Positions 35,281-43,640 of a DNA stretch of 64,000 bases are shown here, in pieces. The notes beneath the pieces are model-generated. The model saw only the letters and a list, made by a program, of their open reading frames with translations. It was not told where the DNA came from and did no database searches. The DNA comes from Robiginitomaculum sp. (GTDB taxonomy: Bacteria > Pseudomonadota > Alphaproteobacteria > Caulobacterales > Maricaulaceae). The first letter of the stretch is position 1. Every line of letters starts with the position of its first letter. The position numbers and the translations under genes were made by a program. The DNA lies in the NCBI GenBank assembly GCA_002733605.1, contig NVWK01000001.1, positions 78,304 to 142,303 of the forward strand. The letters run 5' to 3'.

Positions 35281-35403
35281 CCGCTCATTCCCGTGACAAC
35301 GGGAATCTAGGTTTTGGGGTGTATTGATGGGGATATGCTCGCACACTTATGGCTCCACAGTGCGGATGAAGAGCTGGATTCCCGTTGCCACGGGAATGAG
35401 CGG
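35281..35403. repeat. Inverted pair of the dispersed palindromic element (REPIN-like), copies 3 and 4
   Basis: CCGCTCATTCCCGT (35281-35294) is repeated exactly in inverse orientation at 35390-35403. Each copy is itself a hairpin: ATTCCCGT with ACGGGAAT at 35287-35306, and the same stem at 35378-35397. The two copies enclose about 70 bases. This doublet architecture is that of REPINs mobilised by RAYT transposases elsewhere. It sits between the convergent ychF and oxygenase genes. Confidence 0.65.
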
Positions 35404-35423
35404 AGAGGTGGGAGTGGGTTTTC

Positions 35424-36425
35424 TTATTTGTAATGCCGCTCCGCCACATCTGGGTGCGCGCGTAGCCGGGTCTTTAGTACATTTTGTCCAAACACCGAAA
35501 ATACAGGGTCATTCGGATCAGCGTTCTGCGTGCCCCTCGCCTGCGCCGCCAATTCTGGCGGGAGTGGCACAGGTGCAAACTTCGTTTCAAGTGTCGGATT
35601 AAAGAAGAAAGCAATGCTATGACGGGTCAGACCACGCGGGGGGCTCACCACTCGGTGCTGAGTGGCGCGAAAATAACCATTGGTAGCGACTTGGAGCATT
35701 TCACCGAGGTTCATAACGAAGGCGCCTTCCATAGGGGTAACGTCAATGATTTGACCGTCTATATCGACTTGCAGGCCGCCAATTTCGTCTTGCAGGATGA
35801 AACTTAGCAGACCCGTGTCGTGATGCCATCCAACGCCCTGCCCCAGGCCCTCTGATACGCCCGCCTGTGCGTGATAGCGAATGAGTTTGAGGCGGGCATC
35901 ACCTTCGGGAACGAAGTTCGCGTCAAAATATTCACGGCTTTGTCCAAGCCCCACTGCCAATCCGCCCATAATCGCCTGACCAAGCCCCTGCATGGCGCGC
36001 ATCCAATTAAGCACGACGGGCCGCATTTCCGGCAGAGCCTCTGGCCACTGGTTCGGGCCGCGTAGTTTAAGCCAGTCAGGGTCCCCCGGCTCAAAGCCGT
36101 GCGCCTCCCGCTCCATCCCGAAATCGATCTGGTCACGCCAGTCACGATTGCCGCCCGTACGTTCGTCCCCCAATATGGTATACCCACGAAAATGCGGGGA
36201 GTTGAGAATTTCAATCTGCTTGCGTTCTGCCAACGCCAAAGCAAAAAACTGCCGCGACATTTGCATCATTTGCGCATTATCCCGCGCCTCTATCCCGTGG
36301 CCAACCACATAACAAAATCCGGTCGTATGACACATTTCCCGAAGTCTATGGGCAAATGCGCGGCCTGCGCCTCCCTCTGGATTAGCCATAAAACCTGAAA
36401 CATCAAGAACCGGTAATTTTGACAT
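35424..36425 (-). CDS. 2-oxoglutarate/Fe(II) oxygenase, isopenicillin N synthase-like
   Basis: A 333-residue non-haem iron dioxygenase. The N-terminal DIOX_N region has LPVLDVSGF and GFCYVVGHGI. The double-stranded beta helix carries the iron ligands His and Asp in WHHDTGLLSF, the distal His in ATQHRVV, and the 2-oxoglutarate Arg/Ser in RHSIAFFFNP. Substrates of bacterial members vary widely and cannot be read here. ATG 36425 is chosen; the frame runs further up into the MOSC gene, which ends four bases before it. The two genes are likely cotranscribed. Confidence 0.85.
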   Translation of the reverse strand: MSKLPVLDVSGFMANPEGGAGRAFAHRLREMCHTTGFCYVVGHGIEARDNAQMMQMSRQFFALALAERKQIEILNSPHFRGYTILGDERTGGNRDWRDQIDFGMEREAHGFEPGDPDWLKLRGPNQWPEALPEMRPVVLNWMRAMQGLGQAIMGGLAVGLGQSREYFDANFVPEGDARLKLIRYHAQAGVSEGLGQGVGWHHDTGLLSFILQDEIGGLQVDIDGQIIDVTPMEGAFVMNLGEMLQVATNGYFRATQHRVVSPPRGLTRHSIAFFFNPTLETKFAPVPLPPELAAQARGTQNADPNDPVFSVFGQNVLKTRLRAHPDVAERHYK

Positions 36426-36429
36426 CAGC

Positions 36430-37254
36430 TCACGCCCCAGTCGAAACCATATCTCCAACACGAATCACGCCCAGTTGGCGCGGCACGGCGTTCATACCAA
36501 AAATAACGCCGGGATTACGTGGATCCGTAGAACTCCGAAGCGTTTTGAGAGCCCGCAAAGGCTCCCGCCCCTGTTTTTCGCCCGTATTCTGGTCAAGAGT
36601 TGTCATCACACAACGCGCGCACGGCTTCACCAAATCTAAAACCACATCCCCGATGGTAAGCTGTGTCCACCCATCTTCTCCCCACGGCTCATCGCTTTGT
36701 ATCACAATATTGGGACGAAACTGACGCATGGGCAAAGAAGCCTCCCCATTCGCCGAAATAAGCGTATTCAGTGCCTCGAGAGACGCCGTATTGGTCACAA
36801 GCACTGGATACCCATCCGCAAAGCTCACAGGCGCTGGCGTGTGCGTCCAAGCCTCGTTCGCCAGCCGTTCGCTCGCCCCGTCCATAAAGACCAGTGCGAC
36901 CGGTTTTTCCAGCCAGATAGACAACACATCATTTACACCCTGTGCAGCAATGGCAGTGTCAACTTGACTACGCCATACCTTCACGCTTTTACGGCAAGCT
37001 GGGTCGGGAAACCCGACAATAAGCGGCTCTCTATCCGGCCATGACAGGACAAGACCCATATCCGTAGTCTGTACATGCAATTGCGCCAATTTCGGGCTCT
37101 GCCTCTGGGTAATAAACATCCCCTCTGCATCCACCAGCATAAACCGGCGATCCCCCCTCAGTCCGCGTTGATGTACATCCACCGTTTGCAAATCAACCCC
37201 ATGCCCACTTTTCACAGGATAGATATGTAGGGATTTCACACTCATATTTGTCAT
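36430..37254 (-). CDS. MOSC domain-containing protein (YcbX/mARC-like)
   Basis: The product is a 274-residue protein with an N-terminal MOSC beta-barrel (SLHIYPVKSGHGVDLQ, LRGDRRFMLVDAEGMFITQRQ) and a C-terminal MOSC domain. The latter carries MRQFRPNIVI, DLVKPCARCVMTT and the molybdenum-ligand-type Cys in the PCxRC motif. Relatives are molybdenum-cofactor sulfido-carrier or reductase components that act on N-hydroxylated compounds. A ferredoxin domain, present in YcbX itself, is absent. It precedes the 2OG oxygenase. Confidence 0.88.
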   Translation of the reverse strand: MTNMSVKSLHIYPVKSGHGVDLQTVDVHQRGLRGDRRFMLVDAEGMFITQRQSPKLAQLHVQTTDMGLVLSWPDREPLIVGFPDPACRKSVKVWRSQVDTAIAAQGVNDVLSIWLEKPVALVFMDGASERLANEAWTHTPAPVSFADGYPVLVTNTASLEALNTLISANGEASLPMRQFRPNIVIQSDEPWGEDGWTQLTIGDVVLDLVKPCARCVMTTLDQNTGEKQGREPLRALKTLRSSTDPRNPGVIFGMNAVPRQLGVIRVGDMVSTGA

Positions 37255-37270
37255 ATCACTTTATCTCGCT

Positions 37271-38104
37271 TCAATTTTTGGAAAGATCGTTATCTATATC
37301 GATCAGCAAAGTGTTTAAATTATGCATAAGCCCCTCATCAATAATACGCATATAGCCAAAAAATCTGGCAGGCTCATTCTTGCGAGGCTGTCCCAGAGAA
37401 AATGATCGCCCAACATGGATGCCTAAAATTACAGAAACACCATTCGCGTACACCGAAACAGGAGACCCGGACTGCCCCGGAACCGCGTCACAATCATGGG
37501 CAATAAAACCAAGAAAAATCTCGCCCTGTAACCCGGCAATCTTTCTCGGCACAAGTTCACAGTCTTGAAGATTATAAGGCAAGCCAATCGCCCTAGAAAA
37601 TTTCACGCGAAGGTGACGGGAAGCCATATTTGCAAATTCACCAGAAGATACAAAATCAGGAAGGCGGTATCGTACAAACCCGCCTTTTTTATTTTCTTTG
37701 AACACAATCACGGCCCAGTCACTCGGTGTGCCCGGTTGGTAATGTGGCGCAAATGCAATATGTCTTAATGTCTGCAGTTTTCCCTGTGCGTCGAGAACGC
37801 TACAGGTTTTCAAAAGTTCACTAGGGTCACCCTCTAAACCATGCCCGGTAGTCAGAGCAATTTCATATCCCGGCAAGCGGGGCACCCCTTCTCCTGTGCG
37901 TAAGACGACGGCCCGCGTCTGTCTGAGTACATCCCCCAAACGACACCGTAACAATACGGAATTCCTGTTTTGGGCAAACAAAGCCTGTTCGCTTATTATG
38001 TCATTGGCAACATCCTGAGCATACACGGGAGCCCCCCAAGCCTGCACACTCCAAAACAAAATGACACAAAACCATGCCAAAAATTGAGAGAAAAATCTAA
38101 TCAT
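37271..38104 (-). CDS. Secreted trypsin-like serine protease
   Basis: A 277-residue exported protein. The signal peptide (residues 1-29) has the hydrophobic FSQFLAWFCVILFWSV and ends at YAQ. The chymotrypsin-fold triad is visible: His88 in LTTGHGL, Asp129 in PSDWAVI and Ser212 in PGQSGSPVS. Ser replaces the second Gly of the usual GDSGGP and Gln replaces its Asp. Several Cys suit disulfides in the periplasm or outside. There is no PDZ domain, so it is not DegP-like. ATG 38104 is chosen for the signal peptide; no good ribosome site is seen. It stands alone next to a GST gene. Confidence 0.75.
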   Translation of the reverse strand: MIRFFSQFLAWFCVILFWSVQAWGAPVYAQDVANDIISEQALFAQNRNSVLLRCRLGDVLRQTRAVVLRTGEGVPRLPGYEIALTTGHGLEGDPSELLKTCSVLDAQGKLQTLRHIAFAPHYQPGTPSDWAVIVFKENKKGGFVRYRLPDFVSSGEFANMASRHLRVKFSRAIGLPYNLQDCELVPRKIAGLQGEIFLGFIAHDCDAVPGQSGSPVSVYANGVSVILGIHVGRSFSLGQPRKNEPARFFGYMRIIDEGLMHNLNTLLIDIDNDLSKN

Positions 38105-38159
38105 AATGCAATATGGCATGATTAAGCAAAATCGCCAATATTGCCAATATAAATAGCCC

Positions 38160-38807
38160 CTAAAGCCCAACCTTATCTGTGTCCGGCAATTCCCATGGCT
38201 CAATCAAAGCCTCGGCTTCCCAGTCCAAAAAATCTTCATCCGCCATCAGCTCGCTAATATAGGTATCCACCTTCGCAGAGCGCGGTATGTCATAAGAGAC
38301 GAATCGCGTCGCATAAGGCGTGGAAAAAGCATCCGCGATACACCAGTCATCAAACAAGAACGGCCCATCGTGGCGGGCCAGACAGGTCTCCCACATCTCC
38401 GTCATTTTCTGCGCGTCCTCAAGACAGCTCTGCGGTAAATCCGTATTGGTACGTCTGCGTAAATTCATCGGCGCATGGGTACGAAGCGCCTCAAAATCGC
38501 TTTGCATACGTTGGCACATTTCCAGTGCCTGTCTTTTATCCTGCGCGTCCTTCGGCCACAGATTGGGTACACACAAGGCGGCCCAATTGCTAATTTCCAA
38601 ACTGTCGGGAATGATTTCCTCACCGACCCTTAACACCGGCACCGTTCCAGCTTCTGATAGCGTCAAAAGCTTGTCTTTAAACCCTGCCACATCAAGTTGG
38701 ATTAAGGTCTCGGAAAACGGCAGTCCAGCCTTGCGCAACACCAGAAAGGGCCGTAGGGACCATGATGAATAATTCTTATTCCCGATATATAAAGTCAGTT
38801 CGTTCAT
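38160..38807 (-). CDS. Glutathione S-transferase family protein
   Basis: A 215-residue cytosolic GST. The thioredoxin-like N-terminal domain carries the catalytic-Ser region NKNYSSWSLRPFLVLRKAGL and the glutathione-binding cis-Pro and acidic residues in GTVPVLRVGEE with PDSLEISNW. The helical C-terminal domain spans about residues 85-210. The SSWSLRP start is frequent in alphaproteobacterial GSTs. The substrate is unknown. A bidirectional terminator separates it from the upstream petABC operon. Confidence 0.85.
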   Translation of the reverse strand: MNELTLYIGNKNYSSWSLRPFLVLRKAGLPFSETLIQLDVAGFKDKLLTLSEAGTVPVLRVGEEIIPDSLEISNWAALCVPNLWPKDAQDKRQALEMCQRMQSDFEALRTHAPMNLRRRTNTDLPQSCLEDAQKMTEMWETCLARHDGPFLFDDWCIADAFSTPYATRFVSYDIPRSAKVDTYISELMADEDFLDWEAEALIEPWELPDTDKVGL

Positions 38808-38819
38808 ATGGGGAGCATA

Positions 38820-38852
38820 AAAAAACCGCCGGCCAATGACCAGCGGTTTTTT
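38820..38852 (-). terminator. Intrinsic terminator of the petABC operon
   Basis: AAAAACCGC (38821-38829) pairs with GCGGTTTTT (38843-38851). On the minus strand the stem is followed by a run of T. It lies about 50 bases past the cytochrome c1 stop and is symmetric enough to act in both directions. Confidence 0.75.
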
Positions 38853-38898
38853 AAATCATTTGAAGATTAAATCTCGGGTCAGTTCCCTAGATTTAAAC

Positions 38899-39762
38899 TC
38901 AGTGCTTCACGCCTTTCCAGACCTGCTTATAGGTCGCGAATAAAAGCAGCGAGAAGATAAACAAATACAGGAAGGTCGCAAACCCGAGCTTCTTACGGAC
39001 TTCCATTTTCGGATCCCCTGCCCAAGTGAGAAACTCAACCACATCACGCGCCATTTGCTCTGCCGTCGCCTCGGGCGCAGCAATCGTGTGGGCTTCCCCA
39101 CCATGTTCACCAGGAACTGTACGGGCTGCATATTCAACTAGCCCGTCAAAAAGCGGTGGAGCCATCTTGATCTGGTTGCCGGGAAACATAGTATTGTAAT
39201 GCGTACCCTCGGCCATATCCACATCATGGGGGGCTTCGTGGTATCCGGTCAGCAGAGCATACACATAATCCGCGCCGCCTGTGCGGGCTTTTGTGATGAG
39301 AGATAAGTCCGGCGGTACAGCGCCGCCGTTTGAAGCGGCCGCCGCAATTGCATTGGGGAAAATCGCTGGAAATTTATCAGCCGGTATCCCCGGGCGGTCA
39401 ATCGGATCGCCATTATCTTGGTCAATATCAGGAACACTCCAATCCTGGGCAAACGCCTTTACATCAGGATTGTCACTCGGGTTTGGAAATTCAGGATTGT
39501 AGAACGGGCCGCCTTTGTCACCAAGATGACGGAAGGACAAATGCTCCAGCGCATGACAGGATGCACACACCTCGCGGTACACCTGATACCCACGCGCCAT
39601 AGCGTCCGCATCATAAGTACCGAACATACCGTTAAAGCCCCATTTTTGATGCTCCATTTTGTGGCCACCATCTTCGGACGCACTGGCAACACTCGCAACA
39701 CCAAGGCCGCTTACCGCCAATAACGCACCAACACACAAAGATTTCATAAGCTTAATACTCAT
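38899..39762 (-). CDS. petC: Cytochrome c1 of the bc1 complex
   Basis: A 287-residue haem protein that takes electrons from the Rieske centre and passes them to cytochrome c in the periplasm. A cleavable signal sequence (about residues 1-29) precedes the haem c site Cys66-Ala-Ser-Cys69-His70. The axial-Met region is MFPGNQIKMAPPL. A C-terminal membrane anchor is LGFATFLYLFIFSLLLFATY. The start overlaps the cytochrome b stop (TAATG). It is the last gene of petABC. Haem attachment would depend on the Ccm system, part of which is encoded at 11-15 kb. Confidence 0.95.
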   Translation of the reverse strand: MSIKLMKSLCVGALLAVSGLGVASVASASEDGGHKMEHQKWGFNGMFGTYDADAMARGYQVYREVCASCHALEHLSFRHLGDKGGPFYNPEFPNPSDNPDVKAFAQDWSVPDIDQDNGDPIDRPGIPADKFPAIFPNAIAAAASNGGAVPPDLSLITKARTGGADYVYALLTGYHEAPHDVDMAEGTHYNTMFPGNQIKMAPPLFDGLVEYAARTVPGEHGGEAHTIAAPEATAEQMARDVVEFLTWAGDPKMEVRKKLGFATFLYLFIFSLLLFATYKQVWKGVKH

Positions 39763-41015
39763 TATGCTTCTCCATCATTGATGGCTTTGGTGATCGAATC
39801 CGGCAAAGGTTTGGTTTTCTCGACCCAGCCTAAAACGGGAAGCAGGAACAAGAAGAACGCGAAATAATACAGCGTCCCGATACGTGACAGCCACTTAAAC
39901 GTCATACCGCCTTCACCCATCGGAATAGCAATATCATCAGGGCTATTCGCGCCACACCAACCAAGGACGAAGCACATAAACAAAAAGATATAGAAGAAAC
40001 GCCGTGTCGTCGGACGGAAGCGCATAGAACGAACCTTCGACGTATCCAGCCAAGGCAGAACAAACAAGACAACAATCGCCCCGAACATCAACATGATCCC
40101 CATAAGCTTATCCGGCACAGCACGCAAAATCGCGTAATAAGGCAAGAAATACCATTCAGGTACAATATGCGGCGGCGTCACCATCGGGTTGGCCCGCTGA
40201 TAATTGTCCGCATGACCAAGCGCGTCAGGAAGGTAAAATACGAACAGCGCAAATATCATCAAGAACACACCAATCGCAAACCCGTCTTTCATAGTGTAGA
40301 ACGGGTGGAATGACAGTGTGTCTTCCTTGTTCTTTACATCAATACCAATCGGATTGTTTTGCCCGACATGATGAACAGCCCAAACATGCAAGCCAACAAG
40401 AGCCGCAATAACAAATGGAAGCAGATAATGTAGCGAGAAGAAACGCTGCAAGGTTGGATCGCCAACGGAATACCCGCCCAACAACCACTGCTGCAAGCTC
40501 TCTCCGACAAACGGGATCGCCCCGAAAAATCCGGTAATCACGGTCGCACCCCAGAAGGACATTTGTCCCCATGGCAATGTATAACCCAAAAAGCCAGTCG
40601 CCATCATAGCGAGATAAATGGCACAGCCAATAATCCATAACAATTCGCGCGGAGCCTTATATGACCCGTAAAACAGCCCTCTAAACATATGAATGTAGAC
40701 AGCCAAGAAGAACATGGACGCACCAACCGCATGCATGGACTGTAACAGCCACCCAAACGGTACATCGCGACGAATGCGCTGCACGCTGTTAAAGGCCTCT
40801 TCCGCCGTCGGCGTATAATGCATGGCTAGAATAATACCGGTCAAAATCTGTGACATAAGGCACAGGGCCAAAATTCCGCCAAAAGCGTACCAGTAATTCA
40901 GATTGCGCGGGCTTGGGAAATGCATGAAATCCACACCCATGCGAATGATCGGCAAACGTTTGTCGATCCATTTCTCGGCAGCGTATTTTGGCTCGTATGT
41001 TGAATGTCCACTCAT
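39762..41015 (-). CDS. petB: Cytochrome b of the bc1 complex
   Basis: A 417-residue inner-membrane subunit of ubiquinol:cytochrome c oxidoreductase holding haems bL and bH. Visible are NLNYWYAFGGI, FLGYTLPWGQMSFWGATVIT, the paired haem His residues, the quinol-site PEWY (HIVPEWYFLPYYAIL) and the late helices. The length agrees with alphaproteobacterial single-chain cytochrome b. It lies four bases downstream of petA and overlaps petC. Confidence 0.97.
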   Translation of the reverse strand: MSGHSTYEPKYAAEKWIDKRLPIIRMGVDFMHFPSPRNLNYWYAFGGILALCLMSQILTGIILAMHYTPTAEEAFNSVQRIRRDVPFGWLLQSMHAVGASMFFLAVYIHMFRGLFYGSYKAPRELLWIIGCAIYLAMMATGFLGYTLPWGQMSFWGATVITGFFGAIPFVGESLQQWLLGGYSVGDPTLQRFFSLHYLLPFVIAALVGLHVWAVHHVGQNNPIGIDVKNKEDTLSFHPFYTMKDGFAIGVFLMIFALFVFYLPDALGHADNYQRANPMVTPPHIVPEWYFLPYYAILRAVPDKLMGIMLMFGAIVVLFVLPWLDTSKVRSMRFRPTTRRFFYIFLFMCFVLGWCGANSPDDIAIPMGEGGMTFKWLSRIGTLYYFAFFLFLLPVLGWVEKTKPLPDSITKAINDGEA

Positions 41016-41019
41016 GTGC

Positions 41020-41574
41020 TTACCCTACCTTGATGACAGTGTCGGAAATATACGCATATTCCGGAATGACGAGATTTTTCGGTGCAGGGCCTTTGCGAAT
41101 ACGGCCTGACGTATCGTAATGGGACCCATGACAAGGGCAATACCAACCATCGAAATCACCGGCTTCACCGATAGGAATACACCCGAAATGGGTACACACA
41201 CCGATCATAACCAGAATTTTCGGATTAAGCGCACCGGCGAAGTCCGGCACAAGCCGCTCATTATCGGTTTGAGGATCGCGCAAAGTGGCAATATCAACAC
41301 TGTCAGCTTCTGCAATTTCTTTTGGTGTACGGTAGCGTACAAAAATCGGTTTGCCGCGCCAAAGCACTTTTATTTGCTGACCTTCCTCGAGCTTCGAGAC
41401 GTCAATTTCAATAGATCCGGCCGCAAGCGTATCCGAAGCCGCAGTCATTTGCATCACCATGGGCCAAGCAAGAGCACCCGCGCCTATGGCCGCAGTCACG
41501 CCCGTAGCAATATAAATAAAGTCGCGACGGCTCGGTTCTTCATGATCACCGTCAATTGTGTGCGTATCAGACAT
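41020..41574 (-). CDS. petA: Rieske iron-sulfur subunit of the bc1 complex
   Basis: A 184-residue subunit carrying the [2Fe-2S] cluster that accepts the first electron from ubiquinol. The cluster ligands are Cys127 and His129 (CTHFGC) and Cys146 and His149 (CPCHGS); Cys132 and Cys148 would form the stabilising disulfide. The N-terminal SRRDFIYIATG plus hydrophobic helix is a Tat-type, uncleaved membrane anchor. It is first in petABC, with its promoter in the 179 bases shared with divergent trmL. Confidence 0.97.
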   Translation of the reverse strand: MSDTHTIDGDHEEPSRRDFIYIATGVTAAIGAGALAWPMVMQMTAASDTLAAGSIEIDVSKLEEGQQIKVLWRGKPIFVRYRTPKEIAEADSVDIATLRDPQTDNERLVPDFAGALNPKILVMIGVCTHFGCIPIGEAGDFDGWYCPCHGSHYDTSGRIRKGPAPKNLVIPEYAYISDTVIKVG

Positions 41575-41753
41575 GATCGCCCTTCCTTTTTGTGGAAATT
41601 ACGTAGTGCCAATAGGTTGGCGCCACCACATAATATTCCCCCTTAATCTGGCCTATAACATCAGTTACGGCAAAACACCGCAATGCTCCCGTCTGAATAC
41701 GAGAAATGTATAGGGATTGACAAGTAAATATCTAAAAATATACGCATAAATTT

Positions 41754-42209
41754 ATGAAAATTGCATTGTACCAACCCGACATAGCCCAAAACCTGGGAGC
41801 CGCCATGCGTTTAAGCGCGTGTTTCGGCGTTTCACTGGAGATTATAGAGCCTTGCGGCTTCCCCCTCACCAGCAAAGCCCTACGACGCACAGCCATGGAT
41901 TACGGAGCCCCGGACACACTGATTCGCCATAAAAGCTGGGATAATTTCGTAAAATCCGAATCAAATACAAAAAACCGGCTCGTCTTGCTCACCACTAAAG
42001 CCGCACAACCGATTACGGATTTCACCTTCACCAAACACGACACCCTCCTGTTTGGCCGCGAAAGCGCGGGTGTGCCTGACGAGGTACACGCCCACGCCAA
42101 TGCGCGGCTCTACATCCCCATTGCACACGGCGCCCGCTCCTTCAATTTGGTCAGCAGCGCCAGCATCGCCTTGTTCGAAGGATTACGGCAAACGGGTGGA
42201 CTGCCCTAG
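41754..42209 (+). CDS. trmL: tRNA (cytidine/uridine-34-2'-O)-methyltransferase TrmL
   Basis: This is a 151-residue minimal SPOUT methyltransferase that 2'-O-methylates the wobble base of some leucine tRNAs. The small size fits TrmL, and motifs NLGAAMRLSACFG, LLFGRESAGVPDEV and IPIAHGARSFNLVSSASI form the knotted SAM site. The start has no clear ribosome site but the family begins at MKIALYQPDIAQN. It is divergent from petA and convergent with a copper-related gene. Confidence 0.9.
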   Translation: MKIALYQPDIAQNLGAAMRLSACFGVSLEIIEPCGFPLTSKALRRTAMDYGAPDTLIRHKSWDNFVKSESNTKNRLVLLTTKAAQPITDFTFTKHDTLLFGRESAGVPDEVHAHANARLYIPIAHGARSFNLVSSASIALFEGLRQTGGLP

Positions 42210-42225
42210 CCCCGGATCGAAAGGC

Positions 42226-42254
42226 TTACGGTTTCGCCTGATCCGAAACCGTAA
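42226..42254. terminator. Perfect 11-base-pair hairpin between convergent trmL and ycnI
   Basis: TTACGGTTTCG (42226-42236) and CGAAACCGTAA (42244-42254) form an exact stem with a 7-base loop. It covers the last codons and stop of the DUF1775 gene and lies 17 bases past the trmL stop. There is no long T run on either side. It could end transcription in both directions. Confidence 0.4.
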
Positions 42255-42771
42255 TACCCGTAATCGTGATAAAAGGAGCCGGATGTTCCATCTCTCCGAA
42301 GTCTTTCATATTTAAAGCTTTCTGATCCCAATCGAGCCGCCCTTTGACACATTCCTGATGCACAGGAAAAGACAAAACCTGCCCAGGCTGGTTTGGTACC
42401 ATTATGTGAAAGTCAAACTGCTCATAAGCAAAATCGGGAAGCGCGCCGCCCGACCAAGTGATAGACCCAACCGTTTCATGCACCTCAAACCCGTGTAGCA
42501 TGACCGGTGTCTTCAATTTGACCATATCGATAGACACATCCCATCCGGAAATAGCCCGCGGACGCACCCGTGTGACCCCCTCGGGTATCTCCACTGTAAC
42601 CTTCACCGTTGCCGCGCCATCACAACCATGAAAAATTCGCAAATCGGCAACATGATACGCGCCCCCCTCCGCCTGCCCAGCACCGAATACGACATGGGCC
42701 TGCGCATTGGTGTTCACCAAACACAGGGCTGACAAGTACACAATAGCCACCGTCCAAATTGATCTCTTCAT
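42226..42771 (-). CDS. YcnI-family (DUF1775) periplasmic copper-associated protein
   Basis: A 181-residue exported protein. The signal peptide ends in NAQA, making His26 the first mature residue (HVVFG). This matches the single-histidine copper-binding mode described for YcnI. Family features are DLRIFHGCDGAATVKVTVEIPEGV, WDVSID and a late FPVHQECVKG. It is the last gene of a copC-copD-DUF1775 operon, an arrangement linked to copper uptake or delivery. It probably hands copper to oxidases or CopC/CopD in the periplasm. This member lacks the C-terminal anchor many relatives have. Confidence 0.85.
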   Translation of the reverse strand: MKRSIWTVAIVYLSALCLVNTNAQAHVVFGAGQAEGGAYHVADLRIFHGCDGAATVKVTVEIPEGVTRVRPRAISGWDVSIDMVKLKTPVMLHGFEVHETVGSITWSGGALPDFAYEQFDFHIMVPNQPGQVLSFPVHQECVKGRLDWDQKALNMKDFGEMEHPAPFITITGITVSDQAKP

Positions 42772-42794
42772 ATAATCCTCCTAATGCGGTCCAC

Positions 42795-43637
42795 TTAATG
42801 TGATCCGGTGCCAGTGATCGTCGTTGCCCACGCAATCACCCCCAATACAAGAACAAACAGGGCAATATCCACAGACAATGTCCGTTTCAAAGCAAGCTGC
42901 CCCTGTTCATAATCGTGTTTCAATTTCGCCGTAACGACAATTTTATTGTAAGCCCCAAGCCCCAGAACTAGACTGACAAGGCCAAGCTTGAGAACAAGCA
43001 ATTGCCCATAAGGTTGTGTCAACAAACCTTCAATGCCTCCAGCCAATATCCACGCCAGAAACAGACCGGCCACAAACAAGACAGGAATGATATATTTTGC
43101 CACCGCACTATACCCCTCCATGCCCTGAATGAACTGCGATTTGTCCACGTCAGAACGAGGCCAGAGGACAAAAGGGGCTACAACCCAAAATCCCGCCACC
43201 AAAACATGTAAACCAACAACCCAAGGCAAAATGCCCGGGCTTTCCAAGGCTTGAACATGCCCTACACTCCCGAATGACGCGCTTAGGAGAAGAGCTGCGA
43301 GCAAAGCCGCGCCCTTAATTTTCAAAGCAATATTGAGGATCACCACCGCAAGCCCAACGCCCAAAAGAAGCGCTTGGGTTTTATGGATACGCCAAACCCA
43401 GACAAAGCTGTCTGGTTCAAACATTGCCGCAAATCCACCGCCCATTTTAGCGTTGCTGAGCGCAAGACTGCCCACATAAAACACCATGCCAAAACCCGCG
43501 AGCAAAACCATGGGAATATGGACGTTACGTGGCCCCACTGACAAAATCTGGCATAACAAAAGCCCCACAAGCCCCAGACTGGTGGCATAGAAACAAAATT
43601 GCAGAATAAATGCGGTGAAAGAAAGCATATCGGGCAT
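42795..43637 (-). CDS. copD: CopD-family copper import membrane protein
   Basis: A 280-residue inner-membrane protein with about eight hydrophobic helices. It ends in the family C-terminal region (LALKRTLSVDIALFVLVLGVIAWATTITGTG). The helix-4 area includes GHVQALESPGILPWVVGLHVLVAGFWV, with conserved His residues proposed to coordinate copper. It lies three bases after copC and before a YcnI gene. Together they may move copper across the inner membrane for cuproenzyme assembly. Confidence 0.85.
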   Translation of the reverse strand: MPDMLSFTAFILQFCFYATSLGLVGLLLCQILSVGPRNVHIPMVLLAGFGMVFYVGSLALSNAKMGGGFAAMFEPDSFVWVWRIHKTQALLLGVGLAVVILNIALKIKGAALLAALLLSASFGSVGHVQALESPGILPWVVGLHVLVAGFWVVAPFVLWPRSDVDKSQFIQGMEGYSAVAKYIIPVLFVAGLFLAWILAGGIEGLLTQPYGQLLVLKLGLVSLVLGLGAYNKIVVTAKLKHDYEQGQLALKRTLSVDIALFVLVLGVIAWATTITGTGSH

Positions 43638-43640
43638 GAA

